17,713 bases of DNA, from positions 1 through 17,713 of the forward strand of contig JANZZA010000127.1 of the NCBI GenBank assembly GCA_026419655.1. The letters are read 5' to 3'. Made by a program: the position numbers and the translations under genes. Positions within the stretch are counted from its first letter, which is position 1. Every line of letters begins with the position of its first letter. This DNA is from Armatimonadota bacterium. Its GTDB lineage: Bacteria; Armatimonadota; Zipacnadia; Zipacnadales; FEN-943. The notes beneath the pieces are model-generated. The model did not search any database, was not told the DNA's origin, and was given only the letters and a program-made list of their open reading frames with translations. Positions 1 to 9,094 of this stretch are shown one piece after another.

Positions 1-1686
1 ACAGCCCTCGTTCTGCGGCCGCCACTCCGCCACAGAACTGTTCCAGGTGAACGCTGGCACGTTCCGCACGATGAACTTCGTGGCCGGCTGAAGGAGTACG
101 GGCTGCGTGCCCTCGGGGTCGAAGGCCACGCCAGTCAGCGAAGAGCGGGCCGGCGACTGCAAACTCCACGACCCGCCCGCGACGATCTCTACCTCCCGCG
201 TCTGATCAGGGTCGTTTGTCGCCGGGTACTCCCAGTTGCCGACTGTGCCGCCCATTATGTAAGTCCACCGGCGGTTGTCGTACGGATCGGCATAGCGCCT
301 GGTATTACTCGGGCCGAGCTGGATGGTTACGTCGCCGGGATCCGGGTTATTTTGGTCAGTGCTTCGCTGCGATTGAAAGACGGTAAGAGTCGGCCACGGA
401 GGCGCCCACCCAGCCTGAGTGAGGTACTCCCAACGGTACAAAACGGTGAGCTTTATCTGCCCCCCATACTCTCCTAGGCTCGCGCGGAGAATCGGCCTGG
501 TGCCACTCAGTATCTGGCTGGATGGCCGGATTAGCGGGGTGCCCGGCTGAACCATGAAGAAAGGCTGCGGGCCGGTGGGGTAGGGCAGCCTGTCGAGGAC
601 GTGGTGGCTCTCTATCCAGCCATAAATATCCGTCTCGGTGCCTGTGATGGCGATGGCACCGTGAGAGTTGTCCCAGTAGTAGTTGCGGAGCGAACCGGCC
701 CACGCTGGCGGATTGCCTGGCTCCGTGGCCACGCCGAACCAGTTCAAGTCGAACATCCGCTTATACCAGTACTGCCGGAGCGCCACGTTCGTTGGGCCGT
801 CGAACTGCTCAGGAACGCGGGGCGGGTGCCTTACGGCCTCGTACGGGACGCCTGTGCCACTCCAGCCGTTACCCGGCACCGGCCCGCCAGGGCTGTCTAT
901 GTACCAGTCAATCGGAAGCGGAGGGGGATTCTGGCTGAGGTCTCCGCCGATGATGGCGTAGAGCTGGTTCCAGGGATAAGTCGGGTCAACGTTGCGGGCC
1001 TGGACGGGCAGGCCCAGGTTGCCGGGGTCGGGGAAGTAGTGCGTAGGTGGGTTGATGGCGGTCGAGTAACTCGTCTCCTGCCCGTTGCCGGTCGGCGGAT
1101 AGTCATCCCAGGCCGGGAATCGGGCGCAGATGACGGCGACGCGGACGGGTCGAGCAGCACCGCCCTGGCGGGTGACCTGGCGGGCGGCAACATCGGCTAT
1201 GGTGGCACCGCCACCGAACCAGGCTGGCGCAATGACCACGCCACGCTGGCGAAGCTCCCGCATGGCGGCTAGGGCTTTCGTCCAGCCGTGGCGCCGGGCC
1301 GCTCGCTCGAAAATCCGCCAGAACGCCAGGCCCTCATCCGAATCGGCCGCCAGCGCCCGCCCGGTGCCGAGAATCCGCACCTGCTCCTTGCCGGGCTTTC
1401 GGCCGTCCACCTCGTAGAAGTCAACCATGGCCCCCGGGGGGATTTCGGTGCGGTCAATGACGCGGGCGCCCTGCTCGCGACAATACCGGTGCATGGCGGC
1501 GATGGCATCCTGGCGGGAGAGGCCGTCGCGCTCCATTAGAAAACGGATGGCCTTCTCGCGCTCGGCGCCGATGTAGATTTCGCCGCCCGTGGCCCTGAGG
1601 GCCTTGCCCGCGGCCACCCAGCCGCCCAAAACGGCCAGGGACACGATTAGTGCTACGACGCCCAGCACTGCCTTGAGCGAGCGCAT
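1..1686 (-). CDS. Exported M6 / immune-inhibitor-A-like metalloprotease, N-terminal part (runs off left edge)
   Basis: The minus frame is open from 1686 to the window edge (562 codons, no stop), so the C-terminus is missing. I chose ATG 1686 because a GAGGTG ribosome site lies 8 bases upstream; an in-frame ATG at 1731 has no such site. Residues 5-27 form a hydrophobic signal or anchor segment. Residues 35-110 look helical and charged (motif SRQDAIAAM). From about residue 180 (VRVAVICARFPAW) the sequence resembles the start of an M6 peptidase domain, and residues 332-358 (SLRNYYWDNSHG, then GWIE) match the family's conserved SLRDYY..SYG...GW region. The zinc motif HExxH is not seen in the 200 residues after GWIE, where a beta-rich, Trp/Pro-rich stretch sits instead. 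The active site may lie beyond the edge or be absent. Family-level call; proteolytic activity is inferred. Confidence 0.7.
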   Translation of the reverse strand, partial: MRSLKAVLGVVALIVSLAVLGGWVAAGKALRATGGEIYIGAEREKAIRFLMERDGLSRQDAIAAMHRYCREQGARVIDRTEIPPGAMVDFYEVDGRKPGKEQVRILGTGRALAADSDEGLAFWRIFERAARRHGWTKALAAMRELRQRGVVIAPAWFGGGATIADVAARQVTRQGGAARPVRVAVICARFPAWDDYPPTGNGQETSYSTAINPPTHYFPDPGNLGLPVQARNVDPTYPWNQLYAIIGGDLSQNPPPLPIDWYIDSPGGPVPGNGWSGTGVPYEAVRHPPRVPEQFDGPTNVALRQYWYKRMFDLNWFGVATEPGNPPAWAGSLRNYYWDNSHGAIAITGTETDIYGWIESHHVLDRLPYPTGPQPFFMVQPGTPLIRPSSQILSGTRPILRASLGEYGGQIKLTVLYRWEYLTQAGWAPPWPTLTVFQSQRSTDQNNPDPGDVTIQLGPSNTRRYADPYDNRRWTYIMGGTVGNWEYPATNDPDQTREVEIVAGGSWSLQSPARSSLTGVAFDPEGTQPVLLQPATKFIVRNVPAFTWNSSVAEWRPQNEGC

Positions 1687-1690
1687 CTGT

Positions 1691-1700
1691 CGCCCACCTC
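1691..1700 (-). promoter_or_regulatory. Ribosome binding site deciding the start of the M6-like gene
   Basis: On the minus strand this reads GAGGTGGGCG, a good match to the anti-Shine-Dalgarno complement, ending at proper spacing before ATG 1686. It favours that start over the upstream in-frame ATG at 1731. Confidence 0.6.
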
Positions 1701-1954
1701 TTTCAGGCTTGCTTTCGCCGCTGCTCGTCATCTAGACGAACACCCAGTAAGCAAAAACGTTCAACCTGCGCTGCGGCGACGCCCACACGTACGCACTCGC
1801 CGCGCCCCGGGCATCACCCGCCGGTCGCCCTCCGCAGCACACCACGGCTTTATTCTCCGCCACCAAATTCCCGCCGCTGTAGCGTGCCCCTGCACCTGCC
1901 ACCTGCCTGCAACGCGCCGGCAGCTTGCTTTTCAGGCCCGGCTCCGTCACTGTC

Positions 1955-4900
1955 CTAGCGCTTGACCGTCAGCGGCGCAACGGCCGTGACCTGCTGGCCA
2001 TCGTCGCCCGTGGCCACGATGCGGACGATGTACCGCCCCGCCGGGACGGGCGAGCCGGCAGCATTGCGCAGGTTCCACGCCAGGGTATTGACGCCTGCGG
2101 CCGCCACCTGGTCGGCCGCAAGCACCGCAACGGGCCGGCCGGCGATATTCAGCACCTCGGCGCTCACGCGAGCAGCCTTGGACAGCGCGAAGGTCACCAC
2201 CGCCGCCGCGCCCTGCTGCTGCGCCCGCGCCGCCGTCACCACCAGGCTGGACGCGCCGCGGTCCTGGATGGTCAGCCGCAGATGCCGCACCGCCGGCCCC
2301 TGGGCCGCGAATACGTACCGCGGCTGTGTGCGCATGTACACCGTCTTGCCGGTCTCCAGGTCGGTGAGCAGCACCGCCTTGTCCGCCGGCACGCGGGAGA
2401 GGTCAGGCAGGGAGATTGCCACCTGGTCGGCGCCAGCGGGCACCACCACGGCCAGGTCCCAGGTCATGGTCTGGGCCGCGGAAGCGCGCACATCCGCCGC
2501 GTAGGCGCCGCCGTTTTCGATATACACGTCCACGCCGCCGTCCACGAGAGGCGGATTTTCGACCTTCAGCTCGCGGCCGGCCATTACGCCGAGGAGGGTG
2601 GCAGCGTCGCGGCTGTCGGGCGTAGCCGCCTCCACCTGTAGCAGGAAGTCGCCCGCGCCCAGGACCACCGGCGGCGCCTCGTCAACCTCCTGCGTCCCTA
2701 CCGGCCGGAAGGTCACCATCGTGTAGTCGAGAGCATAAATCCAGAAGGCTGCGTTGGCCGGCACCGTGTCCACAATGCCGACTCCCTGCACCGTCGAGAC
2801 CATGACATAACTGCCCGTGTTGCGGTCGTAGATGAAGCCCATGTTGCGCAGCGGCATGCCCTCTACAATGCCGAGGGAAGACCACTTCATCGGCTGCCCC
2901 CACGGGTTGGCCAGCATGTTCCAGCCGCGCAGCACCGGCACGTTGAGCGTACTGGCGGGATTCAGTGGCCGGCCAGCGATGTTCAGCGTCACCGGCGTCG
3001 TAACGTTCTGGGCCAGAGCCACCCAGAAGCCGCGGCCCGGCTTCACCCGCACAATGTCCGGTAGAGGGTCGGGCCAGGGCGGGCCAATCCAGTAGTCGCC
3101 CCTGGCTCCCGTGGCCGCGTTGACTTTATCAGCATCCCAGCGCGCTACCTTCGACACACCCTGGGCCGCCGGGAACACCACCGTCGGGCTGTCGTCCAGC
3201 GGCACCACAGGTATGCCCACGAAGTTCGGCCGCGGCCGCGGCCCGAGCGTGAGCTGCACCACCGTGAGCGCCTCGAAATTCAGGCCCGTCACGTTCCCGG
3301 AGAGGTCAACCGTAGCCTCCGCCGGATTGAAAGCAAACCCGGACTTGGTGCAGCGGACCGTGTACCGGCCGATGCCCAGGTCGGCCAGTACGTAATCGCC
3401 GGCCGCATTGGTACTGGCCGTCTTAACTGCCGCGCCACTTTCGTTGTAAGCCCTCACGGTCACGCCGGCAATTGGGTCGCCCAGCACATTACTCACGCGG
3501 CCGCCTATTGAGTACTTGGCCACCCGCGCCGTGAAGTTCTGGCCCGAGACGGACGCGTTAGTCAGGGTGACATCGCGGCTTGCCGGCGTGAACAGGTATC
3601 CCAGCAGCGACGGCACAACTGTGTACGAGCCCGCGGGCAAATCGGCGAGAGTATAGGAACCGTCGGCAGCGGTCTTGGTCTTGCGCGTACCCGCAGTCAC
3701 TTCCACATTGGCCAGGCCCGTGCCCGTGCCTTCCATGGTTATGCGGCCGGTGATGTTGTAGCCGGGGACGGCATTGAAGTTCACTGTGGTCTGATCGGGG
3801 GGCACGGTTACCAGCTTGCTCTCCGGCTCGAAGGCCCATCCGGAGAGCTGCGGCCGTACCTCGTAGACGCCTGCTGCCAGCCCTGGCGCCTCATAGTACC
3901 CGCTGGCATTAGTCACCACCGTAACGTCGCCAACCTTCACCTGCACCCCTGCTAGCGGCTGCCCATTAGCCTTGAGCTTTATTGTACCGGCAATCTTGTT
4001 CGTCGGCGGCGCCTCGATGGTGAACTGCCAGGTCACGTCCGCCTGCCGGCCGCCCTTGTCTTTGACCTGCACCCGGATACGTACCGTGTCCAGATAGTCG
4101 AAGTTCTGCGCCGTGGTGCCGAAGGGGTTGACCGTCACGCCCAGCCGCCGCGGCAATTGTGCCCTGTCGAGGGTTTGCGTGAAGGTCACCGCCGACCACG
4201 TGGTGCCACCCCGAGGCTTACGTTCCAAAGTTACAGTCAGCGTGGTGTCGTCAACGCCCGCCCCGGTGTCCTCAACCGTGAAGGTGATGTTCGTGTTGGT
4301 CGGAACGCCTGTGGCATTAGGCGCCGGATTGCGGTTGATTATGGCTGGCGGGACCCTGTCAGAGCTGGTATAGCCAGCCGCGTCGCCGAGTAGCCTGTCA
4401 GAATCCCAGGTGCCGTCGAAGGCAGTCACCGAGTAGTAATAAGTGGTGCCGTCGGTAAGACCCGTATCGGTGTACTCAAGCACGCCGGCCTCGACGGTGG
4501 CAGTCGGCGACGAAGGCCACGTGCCGGGCGTCGTTGAGCGCCAGATCCGATACGATACTACGTCCTTGGCCCCATTGGCGCCGCTATTGGGGTCGTCCGG
4601 CGAGTAGCCCCACGTCAGCTTCAACATGCCGCCCTGTTGCAGGTCCTGCACGCGCAGGGGACCGGCCGGCGGCTGCGGCTTCACGTTATCCAGCGCCTTT
4701 ATCGGACCCGCCTCGTTGCTCCGGTCCGACTCCAACCCGTTCCTGTCCACCGCCGTGACGACGTAGAAGTAGTCCCGGTTGTTGACAGGTTCATTACCGG
4801 CACCAGAGTTGTCCTTATTGTCCTCGTAGGTGTACACCGCGTTGCCAGCCGCGATGACCTCCGCCAGCGGCGCGGCACCGTAGCCACCGCTCGCCGTAGC

Positions 4901-7900
4901 CCGGTACACGCGGTACTTCACCACGTCATTTGCGCCGCCGCCATCGTCCGGGCTGGCGTTCCAGCGCAGCGTGATGGACCGACCATTGTCATTCGGCGTA
5001 TCGAAAGCCACGAGCTGCTGCGGCGCACCGGGCTTGGCATCCACCAGCGGGCCGTTGTTTACCTGGGGCGTCTCCGGCAACCGTGCCCGGTCTCGCCCGT
5101 CCGATGCCACGAAGAAGTAGGTATGGTTGCCCACCGACAGCTTCTGCTTGTAGGTATACACCGCGCCGTCGGTATAGTCTTTGTCATTGGGGTCGGCCGG
5201 CGTCATGTCGTGGGGTACGTTGTCAATGTAGACCTGAACGTAAATAGGCGGGTTGCCCGCTACTCCCGCAAACCGGTCGGTGTCGGTATACACAACGGTC
5301 CAGGTGAAGTCATCGGCTGGCGTGCCCTTGTTAGGCTCCAGGCCCGGCGGGCCGCTGTTACCGTTGTCATCGTCTGGATAGGACAGTGTTGGCCGCGTAT
5401 TACGCGCCACGTTCGGCCCCGGCGCGAAGTCAGTCGGCGCACCCGTGCTATCCGGCGGTCCGGCGAAGTTTAGCTTTCCTTCCATATCCAGCGGCGGATA
5501 GGTCCATGACCCATCGCTGCACTGCGCCCGCATCAGATGCTGACCTTCGTCCAGCGTGATCGCCGGGCTCTGATAAATCACCCCGTCCGCGTAGACCGTG
5601 TCGCTGGGGTCTAGCGGTGTCAGATCCAGGACCCGGGCCGGCGCCCCAGCCGTGCCATCCAACCCAACCCTGACCAGCGACGGCGGGTCGTTGTCGGGGT
5701 CCACATACGTAACCTGGAATACGAAGGGCGTTGCCGTCGTGCCATCATAAGTCTCCCCAGGCCCGGCCTTAGGGATAAACCGATAATTAGTGAGCCTGGG
5801 CCGCGTGTTGGACAGGACTTCTGGCCCCTCGAAGTAGCCGCTATTCGGCACCCGGACCGTCTCGCCCTCGACCTTCACATTCGGGTCGTCGCGGAACAGC
5901 CAGCTTCCCCAGTCGTCGGTGAACTCGAAGTAATAGCGGTGCAGCCCCGGCCGCAAGGTCACCCGTGTCGCCGTATTGAACTCAAAGGTCGCGCCTGTCG
6001 TGTAGTCGTCGCTCGTGTCCGCCTGATTCATCACGCCCGTGAACCAATCCGGCACCCGGAAGAACGTCCCCACCGCGATACGCGTGCCGACGGTTTGATG
6101 CAGAGCTGTGAGGGTAATGGTGTTGCCCGAATTGGCCGCTACGGTGAACTTTTGACCCGTGACCAGCTCGATGTCCTTGCCTATGAGAGTACCATTATCG
6201 TAGTAGTCCGGGTTGCCATTCTCATCGCGTGCCTCGGGCTCGTACTCAAATTGGAACTGCTGGCCCGAGACACTTAAAATCCTTGTCACCTTGCATCGGC
6301 CGGAGAGGTCAATGTAGATCAGCGCGCGGTAGACCCGGTCGCCCCGGCCAGCCGCCGGGAAGGGTACCCCCGCTATCCGGTAGTCGCTGGGCACCTGCTG
6401 GTCCGCGTCGCGATAGCGCACACTGTAAACGAAATTCTCGCCCTCGCGGCCGACGGTCGGAGTAACCTTCTCGTTGTCCACAGTCGGTGGATTGTTGACA
6501 CGGAACCAGTAGTAGTCTGGCGCCTTCCCTGCAGCATCCGGCACGACCCCAATGTCGCCGGGGTCATCAGGGCCTTGCTGGCCTGGGGCAGTGATGCGGT
6601 CCGGCCGGTTGGGGAAAATGGCCGTACCCTTGCCGTCGCTGGCCCGGAAATAATAGTAGTAATCGCCCGGCCCTCCGCCGGGAAGCTGCGCCGCCGACAG
6701 CCGATAATAGTATACGCACCCATCCGTAAAATCGTTATCGGTGGGATAAGCCTTCTGCATTGTATAGCTGGCCCACGTCCCCGGCGCGCCACCTGCCCCT
6801 GCCGCCTTCGCAACGTAGAGCCGAATCGAAGTCGGTGCCACATTATCCGACTGCCAGTACACGATGCGGAAAACGTACTCCGTGGCCGCAGTCCATTTGC
6901 CACCGACGAAGGGGTTCGGGTCCGTCTCCGGTGTGATGCTTACGAAGTTGGGCACAATGGTGCCGTCGTTGGTAAATCGCCGGGGCGCGGGGCCCGTCAC
7001 TGTCACGTCAACGTAGCCCGGGAATAACAGTAGATTGGTCCCATTGGTGGACGCCCACCCCGACGCCACGTTATTGACAATGTTCGCCGCTAGCTCCGCC
7101 GGCCACGGCTCCCCCTTGTCCGCCAGAGGATTGAAAGGCAGCGGCAGCGACCGGGGAGCGTGGGGGCCCAGTCCAGCCTCCGCTGCACCCTGAGCCATCC
7201 AGCCCAGCCAGTTGTCGCTCATACTCGAGTCAGCAGCCGTGACGCCAGTCGGCGTCGTGTCCTGATACGGGAAGTAAGGATGAGCCGTCAGCACAGGGTT
7301 GACCTTCGGGTATTCCCGGCTTTGGGAGTCGTAGGGATACCCGTAGCCCCCTGACCCCAAATCGGCAAACCGCTGAGAAGTGATCGGTGCTTGGAGGCGG
7401 CTGGAAACAGTAACTGTCTGGTTCGCCGCCCACGAGACTCTGTGCAAAGTGAGGCTCGTGAGGCTGGGGTCCTTGTAAAGGGGCGTTATCTTGCGGTTCA
7501 GTCCATCGGTGCTCCACTGCCCCTCGGCAGATTCCACAAGCGCGCGGCGGCCTTCGTTGCCTGGCCGTCCTATCTGCACCCACGCAGTATTGCCCCGCCC
7601 GCGCCAGCTAACCGGGCAGATGTCGTCCGTGGCCCAGAATTCGTACTTGTGCCCGCCGCGGAACAAAACAGCATAGTTATTGGAGGCCGGCCGGCCAAGA
7701 ACCCACGACGCATACCCGTCCCATGGGTCTTGGAAAGTCGGGTCCATGGGGAACAGGAAAACGTTGTCCAGCCAGTTCTCGTAGTCCGTGGGCAGAAGTT
7801 CGTAGCGGAAAATCTGGCCGTCCGTCGGGTCGTCGTCATTGGGGTTTTCGGGATACATAAAATGCGGATGGTCGTAGTCCTCGTCAACTATAAGGAGCAC

Positions 7901-8893
7901 TCGCGGGTCGTAGCTGCCCTGGTTGCCAGAATAGCCGTGAAGGTCAATCCACGGGTCGCTCTTTTCGTGGTACAGCCAGCGCTCATCATGCAGGTGCCCG
8001 ACCCGAGCACCGGTGAAGCGCTGCGTAGCCTGGTTGAATCGCGCCACATCCAGGTCAACCACCGGAGCCCAACTGTACTCTCCCGGCATTGAGCCAAGCG
8101 AGTCCACGCCCATCCACCGGCACCGCATCTGGCGGGCGTAGGCAGGGTTTGTCAGTAGAACCGCCGTCTGATAACGCACCCGGAACACGTACCTGTCGCT
8201 GCCGGAACCGTAGTCGGGACCGGTTGGGTTGGTGTCGCTCGCAGGATTAACGGACAGAGGGTCAATGCCAGCGGCGGGCCCAGCGTACCACTGAAGGGCA
8301 TCATCGTCGTCCGGCATTGTTACGTAAACGGCGGTTGCTGAGTCCGTGGTTGCTTCGCCGGTTGTCCAGTGGGTCCAGTATGCGGTGACCGCGGCCTCGC
8401 TCCAGCCCGTAATAGCTACCGTGCCGATCGTGTTAGGCCGGAAGCAGTCTGCTCCTGCCGCCGCGACGGGGCCCGCAAACGGCCCGATGGTGATGACGAT
8501 GGACCGGCCGGAATTAGCGCCTGGATAACTGAGGGCGACGCCGATAGATTCCGGGTTGAACACGTTGACCAGCGAACCGCCGTTGCCGACCAGAACCTGG
8601 CCTCCCAGCCAGACCTGGATGTGGTCATCGCGCGCGCCGTCGCCGTTCACGTCGTAAACAAAAACACCAGGCGGATAAAAGTCGAAATACCAGTTTTCGT
8701 CCTGGGCCCATTCGATGTAGAAGCGGAACCAGCGCTGAGAGTTAGCAGAGGCGATATACGGCCAGCACCCGGTTCCGCCCCACCCCGGAGAGATGTCAGC
8801 CTGCGCCGGGGGCGCCACCGCCAGGAGTGCCAGGGTCACCGCCATGAGCAGCCATGCAGGATAAACGTAGCTGCATACTTTGCGCCGACCCAT
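1955..8893 (-). CDS. Giant secreted multi-domain surface protein (Ig-like repeats, Fn3, carboxypeptidase-regulatory-like, FlgD-type Ig)
   Basis: The protein is 2312 residues from ATG 8893. The frame is open up to 9052, but that would place the start inside the promoter; ATG 8893 is followed by a classic signal peptide (hydrophobic core LLMAVTLALLAVA, cleavage near PPAQA-D at about residue 33). Order of parts: about 40-640, a Trp/Tyr/Asp-rich region I do not recognise; about 644-1268, four related Ig-like modules; about 1288-1511, two fibronectin type III domains (YRVYRAT, YRIWRST); about 1515-1630, a Big_5-like Ig domain; about 1633-1882, three carboxypeptidase-regulatory-like beta domains (GYYEAPGL, GSYTLADL, GDYVLADL); about 1880-2120, a region with GRGFWV and GWNMLANPW; about 2230-2312, a FlgD-type Ig domain (PAGRYIVRI) that often ends secreted proteins. 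No catalytic motif is visible, so a structural, adhesive or scaffold role is inferred. It lies 268 bp upstream of the M6-like gene on the same strand. Confidence 0.85.
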   Translation of the reverse strand: MGRRKVCSYVYPAWLLMAVTLALLAVAPPAQADISPGWGGTGCWPYIASANSQRWFRFYIEWAQDENWYFDFYPPGVFVYDVNGDGARDDHIQVWLGGQVLVGNGGSLVNVFNPESIGVALSYPGANSGRSIVITIGPFAGPVAAAGADCFRPNTIGTVAITGWSEAAVTAYWTHWTTGEATTDSATAVYVTMPDDDDALQWYAGPAAGIDPLSVNPASDTNPTGPDYGSGSDRYVFRVRYQTAVLLTNPAYARQMRCRWMGVDSLGSMPGEYSWAPVVDLDVARFNQATQRFTGARVGHLHDERWLYHEKSDPWIDLHGYSGNQGSYDPRVLLIVDEDYDHPHFMYPENPNDDDPTDGQIFRYELLPTDYENWLDNVFLFPMDPTFQDPWDGYASWVLGRPASNNYAVLFRGGHKYEFWATDDICPVSWRGRGNTAWVQIGRPGNEGRRALVESAEGQWSTDGLNRKITPLYKDPSLTSLTLHRVSWAANQTVTVSSRLQAPITSQRFADLGSGGYGYPYDSQSREYPKVNPVLTAHPYFPYQDTTPTGVTAADSSMSDNWLGWMAQGAAEAGLGPHAPRSLPLPFNPLADKGEPWPAELAANIVNNVASGWASTNGTNLLLFPGYVDVTVTGPAPRRFTNDGTIVPNFVSITPETDPNPFVGGKWTAATEYVFRIVYWQSDNVAPTSIRLYVAKAAGAGGAPGTWASYTMQKAYPTDNDFTDGCVYYYRLSAAQLPGGGPGDYYYYFRASDGKGTAIFPNRPDRITAPGQQGPDDPGDIGVVPDAAGKAPDYYWFRVNNPPTVDNEKVTPTVGREGENFVYSVRYRDADQQVPSDYRIAGVPFPAAGRGDRVYRALIYIDLSGRCKVTRILSVSGQQFQFEYEPEARDENGNPDYYDNGTLIGKDIELVTGQKFTVAANSGNTITLTALHQTVGTRIAVGTFFRVPDWFTGVMNQADTSDDYTTGATFEFNTATRVTLRPGLHRYYFEFTDDWGSWLFRDDPNVKVEGETVRVPNSGYFEGPEVLSNTRPRLTNYRFIPKAGPGETYDGTTATPFVFQVTYVDPDNDPPSLVRVGLDGTAGAPARVLDLTPLDPSDTVYADGVIYQSPAITLDEGQHLMRAQCSDGSWTYPPLDMEGKLNFAGPPDSTGAPTDFAPGPNVARNTRPTLSYPDDDNGNSGPPGLEPNKGTPADDFTWTVVYTDTDRFAGVAGNPPIYVQVYIDNVPHDMTPADPNDKDYTDGAVYTYKQKLSVGNHTYFFVASDGRDRARLPETPQVNNGPLVDAKPGAPQQLVAFDTPNDNGRSITLRWNASPDDGGGANDVVKYRVYRATASGGYGAAPLAEVIAAGNAVYTYEDNKDNSGAGNEPVNNRDYFYVVTAVDRNGLESDRSNEAGPIKALDNVKPQPPAGPLRVQDLQQGGMLKLTWGYSPDDPNSGANGAKDVVSYRIWRSTTPGTWPSSPTATVEAGVLEYTDTGLTDGTTYYYSVTAFDGTWDSDRLLGDAAGYTSSDRVPPAIINRNPAPNATGVPTNTNITFTVEDTGAGVDDTTLTVTLERKPRGGTTWSAVTFTQTLDRAQLPRRLGVTVNPFGTTAQNFDYLDTVRIRVQVKDKGGRQADVTWQFTIEAPPTNKIAGTIKLKANGQPLAGVQVKVGDVTVVTNASGYYEAPGLAAGVYEVRPQLSGWAFEPESKLVTVPPDQTTVNFNAVPGYNITGRITMEGTGTGLANVEVTAGTRKTKTAADGSYTLADLPAGSYTVVPSLLGYLFTPASRDVTLTNASVSGQNFTARVAKYSIGGRVSNVLGDPIAGVTVRAYNESGAAVKTASTNAAGDYVLADLGIGRYTVRCTKSGFAFNPAEATVDLSGNVTGLNFEALTVVQLTLGPRPRPNFVGIPVVPLDDSPTVVFPAAQGVSKVARWDADKVNAATGARGDYWIGPPWPDPLPDIVRVKPGRGFWVALAQNVTTPVTLNIAGRPLNPASTLNVPVLRGWNMLANPWGQPMKWSSLGIVEGMPLRNMGFIYDRNTGSYVMVSTVQGVGIVDTVPANAAFWIYALDYTMVTFRPVGTQEVDEAPPVVLGAGDFLLQVEAATPDSRDAATLLGVMAGRELKVENPPLVDGGVDVYIENGGAYAADVRASAAQTMTWDLAVVVPAGADQVAISLPDLSRVPADKAVLLTDLETGKTVYMRTQPRYVFAAQGPAVRHLRLTIQDRGASSLVVTAARAQQQGAAAVVTFALSKAARVSAEVLNIAGRPVAVLAADQVAAAGVNTLAWNLRNAAGSPVPAGRYIVRIVATGDDGQQVTAVAPLTVKR
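3250..3990 (-). repeat. Three tandem carboxypeptidase-regulatory-like domains in the giant protein
   Basis: This protein-level repeat covers three successive units of about 82 residues. Each begins with (I/T)xGxI/V, carries PLAGVxV or an equivalent, then a G-x-Y motif (GYYEAPGL, GSYTLADL, GDYVLADL), and ends near a GxxFxP motif (GWAFEP, GYLFTP, GFAFNP). They are prealbumin-like beta folds, typical of stalks in secreted proteins. Confidence 0.75.
5090..6965 (-). repeat. Four diverged Ig-like modules in the giant protein
   Basis: Four units of about 100-190 residues share an opening with F-x-(V/I)-x-Y followed by an Asp-rich turn (VTYVDPDND, VVYTDTDR, VRYRDADQ, IVYWQSDN). They share a closing with D-x-x-(Y/F)-x-(D/T)-G...L..G..(H/Y)...F..(S/T)D (for example YTDGAVYTY then NHTYFFVASDG). 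Closing motifs fall near residues 751, 993, 1127 and 1264. The second unit is longer than the others by an insert around SVSGQQFQFEYEP. I do not recognise a named family for these units. Confidence 0.6.
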
Positions 8894-9016
8894 ACATGCC
8901 CACCGTCCTGGACGTGCAGATGTATGAGGCACCACAGCACCCATTGGCCCCCGGCAGCCAAAAACGACATCGCCGGGCATGGCCAGGCCAAGCCCTGCCC
9001 GATGGGCGACCCGTTG
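8894..9016 (-). other. Long GC-rich leader of the giant-protein mRNA
   Basis: The transcript between the predicted start site and ATG 8893 contains a perfect 6-bp stem CGGGCA/TGCCCG (8996-9001 with 8974-8979) and a second CCCGGC/GCCGGG stem further down that would compete with it. It matches no riboswitch consensus I know. In GC-rich DNA such stems can be accidental. A GGACGGTGGG stretch at 8899-8908 can serve as ribosome site. Confidence 0.35.
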
Positions 9017-9022
9017 GCGCCC

Positions 9023-9052
9023 ATTATAGAACTGCGGCTCCCGCGGCGTCAA
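9023..9052 (-). promoter_or_regulatory. Sigma-70-type promoter for the giant surface-protein gene
   Basis: On the minus strand TTGACG (9047-9052) is separated by 18 bp from a perfect TATAAT (9023-9028). Transcription would begin near 9016, giving a leader of about 120 nt before ATG 8893. It is the best promoter match I found in the window and it excludes a translation start at 9052. Confidence 0.65.
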
Positions 9053-9094
9053 GAATCGCCTGTCCTTTCCGCCGCCCCCTTCCCTGGGGCCGGC

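Noticed and set aside
1732..1950. 72-codon minus-strand frame between the giant gene and the M6-like gene
   Set aside because: It has no ribosome site, no recognisable motif and unconvincing composition; it simply fills the spacer after the stop of the giant gene.
1925..2641. Long plus-strand frames opposite the giant gene (also 4637-5473, 7391-8092 and 8369-9139)
   Set aside because: They are antisense shadows of a GC-rich gene, rich in Arg/His/Gly, without homology-like motifs or ribosome sites; the minus frame has clear domains.
8894..9016. Known riboswitch (c-di-GMP, cobalamin or molybdenum cofactor) in the leader of the giant gene
   Set aside because: The conserved core motifs of these classes were not found; only generic GC-rich stems are visible.
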